Part shown: piece after piece, positions 1-11,360 of the stretch | Layout: every line of letters starts with the position of its first letter | Numbering within the stretch: the first letter of the stretch is position 1 | Assembly: GCA_015680685.1 (NCBI GenBank) | Contig: MNCI01004661.1 | Location: 1,755,318-1,819,317, forward strand | From: Gnetum montanum | Taxonomy: Eukaryota > Streptophyta > Gnetopsida > Gnetales > Gnetaceae | DNA: 64,000 bases | Direction: 5' to 3' | Position numbers and translations under genes: made by a program | The notes under the pieces: model-generated | What the model was told of the DNA's origin: nothing | What the model saw: only the letters and a program-made list of their open reading frames with translations | Databases searched by the model: none

Positions 1-219
1 CATAGGTGTTAAAAAGATAAAATTTATAAAAATCACATACCTCAAACTTACTTAACCATACAATTGTGACAATACAAGTAGGTTTGGGAGGACAACAATT
101 GATTAACCTTAAATGTTCCATTAGGGCATGTAAGCACTTAGTCCTTGGAGTTCGACTAGATTGCGCATGAGACGCTCGTATTCATATGGTTGAGCGTAGG
201 GGTACCTTGCCACTCATCA
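1..219 (+). repeat. 3' part of an Athila-like LTR (left end outside window)
   Basis: This stretch matches the last ~230 bp of the LTR ending at 31269, including a 'cttaaccatac' box, a 'gaggacaaca' box and the terminal 'tatggttgagcgtaggggta...ctcatca' block seen at the end of every LTR of this family. It lacks the primer-binding site that follows 5' LTRs here, so it is probably a 3' or solo LTR. It resembles the D subfamily more than the A/B/C/G subfamily. Confidence 0.75.
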
Positions 220-382
220 CTTATGAGTTGTTAATATGTAATCTAATAATCATAGGTTATTGGAACTAGAAGCTCACTTGTAAAATTATGCAATAGATGT
301 TTTTCTAGTGGGATCCTTTTGAAAAGTCAAAGAAGGTGGGAGTGCCTTTAGAGTGCTCAGTGTTTACATATGGGTTCATTAT
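220..382. other. Short unassigned gap between two LTRs
   Basis: No coding or repeat signal recognised. Its last five bases, ATTAT (378-382), pair with ATTGT at 9525-9529 and are the likely target-site duplication of element B. Confidence 0.4.
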
Positions 383-657
383 TGATGCATCATGTTTTTC
401 AGTGGCTAAGATATTTTAGTTTTGATATCTTAGCGTCGATATCTTAACCCTAATAGTGAATCTCATGCTAAGTGGATATCCAATATAATAGGATGTGTGT
501 CTACCTATAAATACAACACTTGGGTGCATGATCCAAATAACTTTCATTCAACCCTTAGGTATACTCTTGTAGTTTGTTTTTGTAGTTTTAGTGATAGAGT
601 CAATGCATGTAGTGTGGTGTTAAGTAATTGTATGAAATATTTATTGAAATAATGATA
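383..657 (+). repeat. Element B 5' LTR, first part (U3 and start of R)
   Basis: Begins TGATGCATCA, matching the start of the 3' LTR at 8646. It has three GATATC words (424-429, 438-443, 475-480) followed by a TATA box. Homology to the 3' LTR stops where element A begins. About 28 bp of LTR sequence is missing between this part and the continuation at 6833. Confidence 0.8.
506..513 (+). promoter_or_regulatory. TATA box of element B 5' LTR
   Basis: TATAAATA in the context 'cctataaatacaac', ~26 bp after the last GATATC word. The equivalent box is present in the LTRs of A (minus strand, 1367-1374) and C (minus strand, 13884-13891), so this is the family's LTR promoter. Confidence 0.65.
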
Positions 658-1506
658 TGATGAGTAGCAAGGTACCCCTATGCCCAACCATATGAATTAG
701 AAGCGTTCATGCATGATCCGATTGAATTCCATGGATGGGACTAGTTGTGGTATTTAGGTAGTTAGACTTTGATCGTAGTTTGTTGTCTTCCCACTTGGAC
801 TAGTGGTACCTTTGTTACATATGGTTTAGTCCAAAGTGAGGCATATGATGTTGTCTAATTTTGTGTTTTCTAAGTTTAATCGCCTACAACAAGAATGAAA
901 GGTAGAGTAATTTAAGATCTAATTCATTCACTACTTAGCTAGCCTAACACAAGTACCTGTTCCACTTTCCTAGATACATCCTGAACACATATAATGCTAT
1001 TGAGCTATCAAACCTTAAGCGTTTTTGGGTTACCAAATACTATATGTATGCTTGAAGTGGTCATGCTTGTGTTCATTAACAATTGGAAATTAATTACTTA
1101 ATTGAAATGAATTAAAGTAAAGTGCATGAAAGGAAACATTAATCTACTCTAAATGCTACAAGGATTGTTAAAAGATTTTGTTTTTATTCCCATCACACTA
1201 CTATGCTCAGGTACATCATTGTTCAAACAAATATTCGTACACATTTAGACTTCTTCTATCGGCACTCAAAAAATATTCTAACTCTAAAGAAAATAAACTG
1301 CAAGAGCTTTGTTACTTTGACTGAAAAATATAAAAAACTCATGCCAAATTGGAAGCCCATGCACTATATTTATAGGCCAACGTATACCCCTCAACATCAA
1401 ATACCTAATGTTGCATTTGGACACTAACATTAGATACCCAATGTTGCATCTAGAACTTGATGTTAGATACCCAACATCAAAGTAGATGAAATAATGTGAT
1501 TCATTA
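658..1506 (-). repeat. Element A 3' LTR
   Basis: Reverse-strand LTR bounded by TGATGAG at 658 and TGATTCATTA at 1506 (ancestral TGATTCATCA). It pairs with 6032-6832 and includes a minus-strand TATA box at 1367-1374. U3 contains short imperfect repeats around the word 'gatacccaa'. Confidence 0.85.
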
Positions 1507-1521
1507 TACCCCGACGATTGA
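1507..1521 (-). other. Element A polypurine tract
   Basis: On the minus strand this reads roughly 'aatcgtcggggta' directly before the 3' LTR. It corresponds to 'agtcatgggggta' in B (8633-8645) and to the tract before the 3' LTR of C (14003-14018). Polypurine tracts prime plus-strand DNA synthesis. Confidence 0.7.
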
Positions 1522-1844
1522 ATGAAAACTCATCCTTGAGTGAAGAAGAGGAGAAACAAGTTCTTTATAAAATATTGGGTAGGTATGGGATTATTGACTA
1601 ATATACAAATTGACTCAAACGGAACAACAGATTCTGAGTTCCCAAGTGTATAGAGATATAATCTTTATAGAATTGGGTGTCCATGATAAGATAAGGAAAC
1701 ACCCTAGATAACATAGATATCTAGCACCTATTAGCAGAAAAACAATGAGAGGGAAGATCCAACGATCATGAATGATCCTCATTGTGTGGTACTGCTGCAT
1801 CATCCTTGGTGAAGATAGTCCCACTTCTAGTCCATGCTTCCCAT
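1522..1844 (-). pseudogene. Element A: trace of the accessory ORF plus 3' untranslated region
   Basis: The ATG at 1844 (minus) lies where the accessory ORF begins in C, D and G, after a shared 'tactaattcatg...ttgttgtgat' leader seen also at 48121-48146. Almost the whole ORF is deleted. What follows is the family's 3' untranslated region, with the recurring 'aatcccatacctacccaata' phrase before the polypurine tract. No protein can be made. Confidence 0.5.
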
Positions 1845-3470
1845 TGCATCACAACAAAATCATGAATTAGTATGCAATGTGTAACACATAGTTGTTAAAT
1901 TCCTTGTCTCATTGGTGGTTAAACTTGGCTAAGGTTTGATTGTGGTAAATTGATTCCTTGAGTAGAATTAGTAGGAAGGTTGACAAATAGGATAAAATAG
2001 ATAAGAGGTCCATTGAATTTGAAAGAGTTCAACATAGGAAAATATTTGAAGAGGGTGTAAGAATTCATAATAATAAAAAGGAAAGTTCATTGAAAAATGT
2101 TGTGAAGATTTGCACAATTGAATGTCATTGATAGGGTAAACAAAAATAATTTGATTGTAAGAGTATCTAAGGGTAAAGAACTTAACTAACCTAACCAAAA
2201 GATATGCAAGTGGGTCCTCCCCAAAGCAAGCATAAGCCTTTTATGCCCTTGCATAACCACAAACCAAAGAGTTTGTGGGCTCCGTGGATGATTAATGGTT
2301 ATAGAGGGTTAAGTACAAAAACTTGGAAGAAACTAACTAAGAATTTCAACACATCAAACAAAGACATCAAACAAGAACATGAAACCAGTAGTGAGGTGAG
2401 ACATGGAAAGCATAGATGGATGAGAGAGAGTGGAATGGAGTTCCTGATTAAGGTCACATGAAGTCCCTTGTGGATTTTATGGTTAAATGACTTGAGAAGA
2501 TCCATCATTAGTCTAGACCAAAACCAACCTTGTTCAATGACTTCACATTGTCATTCCAACACTAGTCCATCCCCTTGAGACACAAGAGTACTCCCACAGG
2601 ATAACCACCATTCCTTATTAGAGAAGAAAAGAGAAGTAGAAAGTGAGGAAGGACCTTAGTTAGAGGGGACCTTTAGGCATGGGTAGCATGTCTTTCTAGT
2701 CTCACAACCAATGCTTATAGTCCATTTATGTTTTATAAGGGATGTGCTTTCAATTTTCATAATTTTTTTTGATAAGAACCACACCATGCAAAGACTTATT
2801 CAACTTCCCTTATTGGTCAACACGGAACAGTAAGAAATCCATAAATACACACATGCACCAAGGCAAATAGAAAGGCACAAAGAATACCAAATCCCCTTGA
2901 ATTCACACCCTGTTCAAACCTTTGAATCCTTTTGAATTCTAGAAACTACCAAAGTCACAAATTTGTTAAAGTGTTGTTAATGAAAAAGGGACTACACATT
3001 TTTAGAACAAGGAAAACCATAGAGTTTCTGGATAGGTGGATGTTGTGAACTCATTGCTTGTTTCATGAAAAAGAAACCATGTCCTAGTTATCCATAACAC
3101 AATTCAAATCTAGAATCTAGACACCAACAATCAAATAACAAAATAGTACATACTACCATCAAGCAATGCATTACTATTGTACTTGGCACTTATTATAAAA
3201 AAGGTAGAAAATCACATCAAAATAAAATAAAAGAAAATATAAAATAAAGTGTAAGATATTTAAGAAATAGAAAATGTACTAACAATGGTGTAAACCAAAA
3301 ATTAGAAAAGATTAATAACATGAAAATAAGAAGATGTAAAATAAAGAATGTGTAAAACAAAAATTTGTAAAACAAAAAATGTGTAAAATAAAAAGATGAA
3401 AAATAGTTAAAAATCTTGAAGATTAGAATGGGGAGTGATCCCCACGACTAAAAATTTGGTTGTGACAAGG
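1845..3470 (-). other. Element A spacer module
   Basis: Non-coding block shared with C (17250-18960), G (26575-28450) and D (46080-47858). Matching landmarks on the minus strand are an AT-rich stretch after an internal purine-rich tract (~3437), a 'gactagaaagacatg' box (~2700) and a 'ggacccacttgcatatct' box (~2210). No TATA box or splice donor is evident in this copy. Confidence 0.65.
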
Positions 3471-3499
3471 ATTATTAAGTGGATAATTAGGATCCATGC

Positions 3500-5905
3500 A
3501 TGTAAAAAACATTGGTAATTATCCATGCCCTAGCCACTAGGTGTGTGTTGGTGGTGTGGTGGCTAGGTAGAAAAATTGTTGGTCACATACTTGATGGTTA
3601 AATGTATGGTGGGTTATGGTATGAAGTGTGTTAACATTATGGATGGCTAGCACATGATTGCATCCTTGATCATGATATGGTATGCATGGATTTATTTGTC
3701 TTCCTAACCTATTAGATTCATTGTTTGGATTTGGGATTGGAGTACTGATGGATGGTGGCCCTTGTGTATGGTTAGAGGACATTGGTTAAGATAAGGAAGT
3801 TGGTCCACCAGATTGACCTTGTGTTGGCTTAGATGATATGGTGGGTCTATGTGTGGTTTTCTTCGGCTCACAAGCTTTTCTTCAAAAGGGACATTTCCTA
3901 CATTGTGGTTGAGACCCACTGGTGTTAATGTTTTTATGCACATTTGTAGCATAAGTGGCACTCGTTTGTTGATATTGCGGTGTCCAACCTTCCTGTGTTG
4001 CTAGTGGTGCAATATAATGAGGTGGAGAGTGAGAATATCAAGGGTAGGATGAATGGTAAGAGGTGCAAGGTGGTGATCCTTCAGGGGATATCATGGGTTG
4101 ATGGTACTTAGGAGAGTGGTAGTAGAAATTTAGAGTAGAGGATGTAGAAATAGTTCTAGAAATAGGTTTTTGAATGTAATATCCATGTGATTTCGATGGG
4201 TAGGAAGGATATGGTAGATTTGGTGGTGGCCTTTCCCATGAATGTGGTTGTTGCCACTACAGTTGATGACTATGTTGAGGTTGGTAATAAGTCCCCCTAA
4301 GATGGTACAATTGGTTGTGGGATTGTCTATAATTACCTTGTGGAAGAGGAAATCTCTCGATCATGTAGACACCTGCCCAATACTCTTATAGATGTAATAA
4401 GATTGGGCAATGGCCCTTCAGACAATCATATACGTAGATGTCACATCCATTATCTTCATCTGTTGTTGAGTCTATAACCTTACTTTTGTAAACCACTTTT
4501 CTCGTTTGCCAAAAAGTGTTCCTAGCTATTTTTGGGGTTTGTATCCTTTGTTTATTGTAATCACTTGGCTTATTTTGTGTGATTCTCTCCTTGACCATCT
4601 CAATGAGAGTTGTAATGTTTTCACATATCCATTTGGACATCCTATTAAACTTTGCTTCTAGTTCATCAATAAACTCTTGTATTGGCAAGGTTTGCTGTGG
4701 AATCACCTTATCAAGAGTGATTTCATTCTCCTTACCATAGATATGGACCTCCTTCTATTAAACAATTTGGTCCCATTAATATTTTTCAACATTATCCCAT
4801 TTACATATCTTTGCTTCTTCTTTTGCCACATGCTCTATTAGCTCTTAGATCATATGGGCTTGGAGCTCATATAATTGCACTGGGGCATACATTCCAAGAG
4901 TCTCTCATGTTTCATTACGAAGCCCATCTATGATGTGGAAAAGTTTCCTTTTCTCAAAGAAACCATGGCCTAGGCATCTATTCAGTAAGGCATAAAATCT
5001 ATCTAAGGCCATGTCCAAGGGTTCATGTTGTTCTTGTTTCCACTCTTGGATTTGTCTCCTAAAATTAGACATCCTTGCATAGGTTTGGTATTTCTCATTG
5101 AAAATTTTCAACATTGTAGACCATCATTAGATAGAATTTGGTCTCAATGATCTATACCATCAGCTCTATCAATTAGTATCCTAGGAAAGAGCTTAAGCTT
5201 TTCCCATCCACTTTCAATGTTTTAGAAAGTTCAGGCATCATGGAAGGCTTGTAAATGATGTTGTAGATTTGAATCATAGCCTCCTACAAATTTAGAAATA
5301 TTATTCATGTTAAGCGTAGGGAGGTGACTCTTTTTGGGATGCCTGTGAAATATCTTTATTGCCTCTATGATATCCATTAAGCTCTTAGTGGCTAGCAAAG
5401 GTTCATCATCATTAAATAGGTTGTGATATAAATTTCTATCTCTATTAATTTGATTGTGATGATGTTGTCTATGTTCATGGTAACATCTTTGACTTTTCCC
5501 ATGGGTTCGATTTTAGTTTTTAGTTCAATCCTTTAGTGGAGTCTTATCTCCATACCTACATTCATCTTCGTCAAAAATAAATGTTGAAGGGGAAGAGGAG
5601 GATGAGGAATTAAAAGGTTTGCCATGGTTACTATGGTGTTCTTTAGCCTCCTTTGATTCATCATTTTTGGGTTTTGAGAAGGTCTTAGGCCTTGAGGCCT
5701 CCCCTAGTTTAGGACTTACATCATCTTATCTAAGATTATTTTTCTTAGGTGAATGTAGTCTTTGAGTGTTGTCAGGGTGATCATGATCATAAGAAACCCC
5801 TAAATAAGGTTGATCACTCTAATTTTCTTCATTGTATATCTCATTAGTTTTCCAATGAATGTGTTCGCTATTCAGTGCATTGTCACTTTTGTGTAAGAGA
5901 GACAT
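3500..5905 (-). pseudogene. Element A gag (decayed)
   Basis: Gag forms the particle that packages element RNA. The start at 5905 reads MSLLHKSDNA, matching MSLSQDSDNA in C and MSSSHWANNA in B, and lies 125 nt after the primer site. In order: a charged, Ser-rich N-terminus; the retrotransposon gag core around 5114-4905 (KYQTYARMSNFRRQIQEWKQ, then a conserved HIIDGLRNET end); a Lys-rich stretch (4706-4386) with the CDIYVYDCLKGHCP motif; and a Tyr/His/Pro-rich C-terminus (3961-3537). Several frameshifts and stops break it. No pol follows. Confidence 0.8.
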
Positions 5906-6012
5906 TTTTGTTGGTTTATAGTGTGTGTGAGCTAATAGTTTTTGAAACATATATCGTTAATCCATTTTATAGCAATCATGTATAATATAACTAATCTAGA
6001 TAACTAGCACCA

Positions 6013-6030
6013 TCCTCAGCAATGGTGCCA
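6013..6030 (-). other. Element A primer-binding site (tRNA-Asp-like)
   Basis: On the minus strand TGGTGCCATTGCTGAGGA follows the 5' LTR. It matches the Athila-type site complementary to the 3' end of tRNA-Asp (TGGCGCCGTTGCCGGGGA) apart from transitions. Confidence 0.75.
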
Positions 6031-6031
6031 A

Positions 6032-6832
6032 TGATGAGCGACAAGGTACCCCTATACCCAACCATACGAATCATAAGCATTCACACATGATCCATTCAAA
6101 TTCCATGGATGGAACTTGTTGTGGTATCTAGATCATTAGACTTTGATTGTAGTTTACTATCTTTCTACTTGGACTAATGGTAGCTTTGTCACGTATGGTT
6201 TAGTCCAAAGTGAGGCATATGATGTTTTCTAAGTTTAATCACCGACAACAAGAATGAAAGATAGAGTAATTTAAGATCTAATTCATTCACTACCTAGCTA
6301 GCCTAACAAAAGTACCCATCCCACTTTCTTGGACACATCCTAAACACATATAGTATTGCTAGGCTACCAAACATTAGGCATTGCTGAGTTATCAAATGCT
6401 ATATGTATGCTCAAAGTGATCATGTTTGTGTTCGTTAACAACTGAAAATTAATTTCTTAATTGAAATGCATTAAAGTAAAGTGCATTAAAGGAAACATTA
6501 ATCTATTCTAAGTGTTGCAAAGATTGTCAAAAGAGTTCATTTTTTTTCCTGTCACATTGTTGTGCTTAGGTACATTAGTGTTCAAACAAAGATCCATACA
6601 CACTTAGACTTCTTCTATGGGCACTTAAAAAATATTCTAACTCTGGAGAAAAAAAATTGCAAGAGCTTCACTACTTTGATTGAAAACTATGAAAAACTCA
6701 TGACAAATTTGGAGCCCATGCACTATATTTATAGGCTAGCATATACCCCCTAATGTCAGATAATTGACATCACATCTAGAACCTAACGTCGGATACCCGA
6801 CATCGGAGTAGATGAAACAATGTGATTCATCA
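6032..6832 (-). repeat. Element A 5' LTR
   Basis: Starts (minus strand) TGATGAATCA at 6832 and ends CTCATCA at 6032 next to the primer site. It pairs with 658-1506 along its length with scattered substitutions and small gaps. Confidence 0.85.
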
Positions 6833-7415
6833 AGATCCAAATTACTTTTCATCATTGCAGCTTAGTTTTACTATTTTGCCTAGCATAGCTTTTACTATTT
6901 TCTTAGTTTAATCATTTATATTTCCAAGTACTTTACTTTCCTGTTCATTAGCAAAGAAAAATGAGTACGACTGGTTTCAAGCATTTAAATGTAATCATTT
7001 GATAATCTTAGTAGTGTTATTACTTGGTTTGCCCAATAACATAATGCTTGGTAACCTAGTAATGGTTACATAAGTCCAAGGTGTGTACAGTAAGCTAGGA
7101 CTAGATGCTAATCACTTTAGGCTAGAGTAGATTTACATTTCTATCATTTCTTAGATTTAGTATTAAATTTCATTCTCAATTATGTTTATTGCTAGGATTA
7201 AAATGGATCTAACAACATTAATTATCATATACCTCACTTTGGACTAAACCATACATGAAAACGCTACCACTAGTCCAAGTGGAAAGATGACATCCTACGA
7301 TCAAGGTTTAACAATCTAAATACTACAATTAGTCCCCTCCATGGAATTTGACTAGATCATGCATGAACACTTGTGATTCATATGGTTGGACATATGGGGT
7401 ACTTTCCACTAATCA
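6833..7415 (+). repeat. Element B 5' LTR, second part (R-U5)
   Basis: Continues the LTR begun at 383 and aligns with 8930-9524 of the B 3' LTR, for example 'cttttcatcattgcagcttagtttta' style sequence and the terminal 'tatggttgga...' block. It ends next to the primer site. Confidence 0.8.
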
Positions 7416-7416
7416 T

Positions 7417-7436
7417 TGGTGTCATTGCCAAGGATG
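7417..7436 (+). other. Element B primer-binding site (tRNA-Asp-like)
   Basis: TGGTGTCATTGCCAAGGA differs from the Athila tRNA-Asp site TGGCGCCGTTGCCGGGGA only by transitions, mostly at former CpG positions. Confidence 0.75.
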
Positions 7437-7547
7437 GTTCTAGTTATCTAGATTAGTTATATGGTATAGAATCATTGTAAAGTTATTAATGATTTGTTTC
7501 ATAGAAACCATTAATATTTTAATTTACACACATTATAAAAAAAAACC

Positions 7548-8400
7548 ATGTCTTCTTCACATTGGGCCAATAATGCATCATATGATGCAAAAAACTAGTA
7601 GGATAAATAATAGGATCTACACTAAAGAAAACCAGAGTAAACAACCACAAGTAGGGGATTCCTATGCTCATTTAGACCCTTACTATACTCAAAGACTATG
7701 TTTTACTAATGCAGACAATCCTAGTGAAGATGGAGTACATCCTAGAATGAGGCCTAGGACCTCCTCTAAACCTAGAAGAGATAAATCAATGGACCATAGG
7801 GGGAGATATAGCAGCCATGGAGATTCTCCCAGTCGTCCATCTTCCTCTTCTTCTTCCACATCTAGTTTTGATGAAGATGAATGTAGGTATAGAAATAGAG
7901 ATACACTAAATGATCAAGACAAAGATGGAAATAGAAATAGACAAGAGCATCAAAGTGAGAATAGAAAAGATCATCATAATCAAACAAATAGAAATAGAAA
8001 TTATCACCATGACATGTCTGATGGTGGTAAAACCTTGTTGGCTACTAAGAGCATGATACAAATAATAGAGGTAGTTAGAATACCCTAGGAGTGCCAAAGG
8101 GAAAGTTGCATCAAAATGCTTAACAAGAATAACATCCCTAATTTTCGGAAGGCTATAATTTTAATTCACAACATCACTTACAAGCCTTCCATGATGCCTA
8201 CACCTTGCAAAACATTGAGAGTAAGTGGAAAAAGTTTAAGCTCTTTCCTAGGACACTCATAGATTAAGCTAAAAGTTGGTATAGATCATTGGAATCTTAT
8301 TCAGTCCATCAATGGTCCACACTGATGGAACTCTTCAAGAAGTAATGGTTCTAAGAAGATAGGGATAGAAGAGAAGAAACTTTCTAGAAGCTTGATGATA
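7548..8400 (+). pseudogene. Element B gag fragment
   Basis: Starts MSSSHWANNA 131 nt after the primer site. A frameshift leads to a long open segment (to 8088) with a Ser-rich run and many Arg, Asn, Asp and His residues, equivalent to the N-terminal region of gag in C and G. From ~8095 the start of the gag core follows in another frame, with 'ALQNIESKW' and a 'SWYRSL'-like motif. At ~8350 the sequence jumps to the family's 3' region, so the core end, protease and pol are deleted. Confidence 0.7.
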
Positions 8401-8645
8401 AAGGGAAGAAGTTTATGGAAGAGCCAACATCACTCAAAATATGAACTACATCAAGCCACTTCAATTTTTATTATTTTTTTTGTTATGTCATGTAACTATG
8501 TCATTTTTTTACACACCATTACAACACTTATAGTTAGTCAGTAGTTATATTCATTCAGTAATCCCATACCTTCCCAATATTTTTTAAGGAACTTATTCAT
8601 CCTTTTTTTCACTCTAGGACAAGTTTTCATTTAGTCATGGGGGTA
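8400..8645 (+). other. Element B 3' untranslated region and polypurine tract
   Basis: Includes 'atcccataccttcccaata' and 'acaagttttcattt', both present at the 3' end of A, C, D and G, then the purine-rich 'agtcatgggggta' (8633-8645) immediately before the LTR. Confidence 0.7.
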
Positions 8646-9524
8646 TGATGAATCATCATTTTTAGTGGCTAAGACATATTAGCTCCAATATCTTAACCTT
8701 GATATCGAATCTCATGCTATGTTATTAGATATTCGATATCACAGGATGTGTGCCTACATATAAATATAACGCTTGGACACACAATATAAATAAATTTTAT
8801 TCCATCCTTAAGTAGACTCTTGCAATTTCTTTTCATAGTTTTAGCAATAAAGTGAATGCCCATGGTGTGGTATTAAGCAGTTGTATAGAATCTTTATTTG
8901 AGTGAAGTGTACTTGGGCACAATTCATGTCTAGGAATAAAGATCAAGACTGCTTTTCATCACTGCAACATCCACTTAGTTTTATTATTTTAATTAGCATA
9001 TTTTTTATCATTTTCTTACTTTAATCATTTACATTTCCAAGTAATTTACTTTCTTGTTCATTAGTAAAGTGGAATGAGTACAATTGGTTTTGACCATTTA
9101 AGTGTAATCACTTGGCAATCTTAGTATTGTTATTGCTTGGTTCACCCAGTAGCATAATGCTTAGTAACCAAATAACTATTACATGAGCCCAAGGCATGTA
9201 TGGTAAGCCAAGACTAGATGCTCATCACTTTAGGCTAGAGTGGATTTACATTACTATCATTACTTTGATTTAGGATTAAATTTCATTCTTAATTATATTT
9301 ATCACTAGGAGTAAAATGGGCCTAACAACATCAATTATTATATCCCTCACTTTGGACTAAACCATACATGACAAAGCTTCCACTAGTCCAAGTGAAAAGA
9401 GAGCATGCTATGATCAATGCTTAACAATCTAGTTGCTACAATTAGTCCCATCCACAGAATTTGACTGAATCATGTGTGAATGCTTGTGATTCATATGGTT
9501 AGCAAGGGTACTTTTTGCTCATCA
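8646..9524 (+). repeat. Element B 3' LTR
   Basis: Starts TGATGAATCA and ends GCTCATCA, giving short inverted ends. Pairs with 383-657 plus 6833-7415, and closely resembles the G 3' LTR (29437-30304). Length 879 bp. Confidence 0.85.
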
Positions 9525-10561
9525 ATTGTGCTATTTTTAGTGAGTAGGAAATATTTTTTTAATAATATTTACCTTCAAACCATATAGTAAAATTAGAAAT
9601 TTATAATTTAGTATTACTTTTCAAAATGAAACCTATAACTCGAAGTTACCAAATTAGAGTTTATCAACCCCTAATGAAACAAACTTTAAGACATGGACTT
9701 CTAACAAACTTCAACAAAAATGTCAATTAATCTAAGTTAATTAAATATAATTACATATACTAAAGTGTTCAAGAAAGAATATTTAAATTTGAATTTCATG
9801 CTTTAAGAACCAAATGAGTGGATAAGCACATATAAACTTCAACTTCCAACATTTGGATTACTACGAACACTTACAATCTCTAATTCATTCTTGTAGTTTC
9901 AATTGAAATTTCTACTTCTTTTATTAATGCAAAAACTTCTATTGAATCTCATAACGTAGGTTTACTAGATGGGAATTAAAAATTTTCAATGTCTTCTTTT
10001 AGTGATATTAATGCAAATAAGACATCTAATTTTGTTCTTTTTGACGATGTATATGAGTTATTGGTTGTTAATCTTACATAGAAAATTTTGTGTTATTTTC
10101 CTAGTAATAAAAGTTTTTCTTAGCAACTAAATGATTTGATATAAAAATATAACATTCGAGTCATTTATATTCTTTATTATTTTTATTTTTCTTTGCATGT
10201 TAAGCTAGGTAATGTTTCAATGGAACTGGATGCCCTAAATATAGAGTCATTTATATCTAAGTGTGCAATGATGATCATTTGTAAATGAACATAAGATTTT
10301 AATATACAATCTAAATAATATTTAAAAGTTCCATTTTTTTTCTAGCTATTTAATCTTCTATTGATTTTTCAAAGAACTAAGTAGCAAATTGTTAGTCTTT
10401 TGGGTCTTATTAAGCATATGGAATTCTTTTTCATACCATTTAGTTCTTGTAGATATTTTTTGTTGAATTCAATTTTCCTAATTGTGAAATGGAATTGGTA
10501 TTACAAGTAGGTAGAAATATTTAAATTCAACCATTTACATATTATAATATTTTTAATTCAA
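9525..10561. other. Unassigned AT-rich sequence
   Basis: No long open frame, no LTR and no protein match recognised. It lies outside element B and is probably older DNA into which B was inserted. Confidence 0.4.
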
Positions 10562-10636
10562 TAATGAGGTGTTCACCTACTGGTAAGACTCTTGATTCAA
10601 AAGCTACAAGTCTTGGGTTTGATTCTAGTGAGCAAT
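10562..10636 (+). repeat. tRNA-derived, SINE-like sequence
   Basis: The stretch 'cacctactggtaagactctt' resembles a tRNA A-box region. Thirty-odd bases later 'gggtttgattct' matches a polymerase III B box (GGTTCGANTCC) with C-to-T decay. Spacing fits a tRNA-like head, but no full cloverleaf is apparent. It is either a decayed SINE head or a tRNA pseudogene. Confidence 0.45.
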
Positions 10637-10766
10637 GCTAAGTTATAAAGTTCTAATTGGATTATATATCTTGGGGTATACCTATATTACAATTATTTCA
10701 ATGCTAAGTTATAAAGTTCTAATTGGATTATATATCTTGGGGTATACCTATATTACAATTATTTCA
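10635..10766 (+). repeat. Perfect 66-bp tandem duplication
   Basis: 10635-10700 and 10701-10766 are identical as read. The copy number is two and the unit is a multiple of three, so one frame repeats a 22-residue segment, though nothing suggests it is translated. Identity amid decayed DNA implies a recent event. Confidence 0.9.
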
Positions 10767-11295
10767 AGGTTTCAACTCCCCCTAACCTCTCACCTCTCCC
10801 CCTATAATTTTCCTAATTCTTGTAAATTTTTTCATCATGAAGGATATTTGTTTAATGTTTATACTTTTTTGCTCAAGAAAAAATATTCTAATGAAAATAA
10901 AAAATATATCAAAGTAGAGCATAGAAAAAACCAAGATAAAGTTGAAGATATGAAAAATCAATCTAATGTAAATGGTAAGAATCATCAAATGGCAGTAAAG
11001 AAACTAGATAAGAAAAAACTTGCTATTAATATTTTTACTTTTGTTACAAGAAGTATTGATTAGTCTAGATAGATAGCTCATAGGGTAAATTTTTCCTTAT
11101 TTAACAAGAAAATTGTTAACTCAAAAATTAAAACTAATGTTGATAGGTAAACTATGGCTAGTGGCAAAGATTCTCAACATAAGGTTAACTATGATAGACA
11201 ATATGTGTTTTCATTTTCTATTGGATCTTCCCTTCCCATAAATGTTTATGTTTTGTTGAAGCTTTGTATTGCTACCTTGAATCCTTTTGATATTT
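10767..11295 (+). other. Unassigned sequence with a Lys/Asn-rich open stretch
   Basis: 10830-11063 is open on the plus strand and encodes a Lys/Asn-rich segment ending in a TAG. It has no motif I recognise and base composition alone could explain it. It may be a fragment of another retroelement. Confidence 0.3.
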
Positions 11296-11358
11296 GAATA
11301 AATCATGTGTGAATGCTTGTGATTCGTATGGTTGGGCGTAGGGGTACTTGCCGCTCAT
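11296..11358 (+). repeat. Element G 5' LTR remnant
   Basis: Only the last ~63 bp of the LTR remain ('aatcatgtgtgaatgcttgt' through 'ccgctcat'), directly followed by the primer site. The rest is deleted, with unrelated sequence to the left. Confidence 0.75.
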
Positions 11359-11360
11359 AT

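Larger units (their letters stand above)
658..6832 (-). mobile_element. Element A: pol-less Athila-like LTR retrotransposon, nested in element B
   Basis: On the minus strand the order is 5' LTR (6832-6032), tRNA-Asp-like primer site, gag (5905 to ~3500), spacer module, a trace of the accessory ORF, purine-rich tract and 3' LTR (1506-658). There is no reverse transcriptase, RNase H or integrase between gag and spacer, so A is a non-autonomous gag-bearing copy. It lies in the 5' LTR of B: the flanks 383-657 and 6833-7415 join into one LTR matching 8646-9524. No clean 5-bp target duplication is visible and ~28 bp of the target is missing. Confidence 0.85.
383..9524 (+). mobile_element. Element B: short Athila-like LTR retrotransposon derivative, interrupted by element A
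   Basis: B has a 5' LTR split into 383-657 and 6833-7415, a tRNA-Asp-like primer site at 7417, a partial gag, a purine-rich tract and a full 3' LTR at 8646-9524. Without A it would be about 3 kb, with only ~1.2 kb between the LTRs. It keeps the gag N-terminus and part of the gag core, then jumps to the family's 3' untranslated region; all of pol and the accessory ORF are missing. Flanking 5-mers ATTAT (left) and ATTGT (right) fit a target duplication with one transition. It cannot have made its own enzymes. Confidence 0.8.

Noticed and set aside
1203-1427. Small host ORF
   Set aside because: Lies inside the A 3' LTR on the strand opposite to the element and recurs at 6562-6753 in the other LTR; it is LTR sequence.
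10562-10636. Functional tRNA gene
   Set aside because: A and B box-like words exist, but no cloverleaf with a paired acceptor stem could be drawn.
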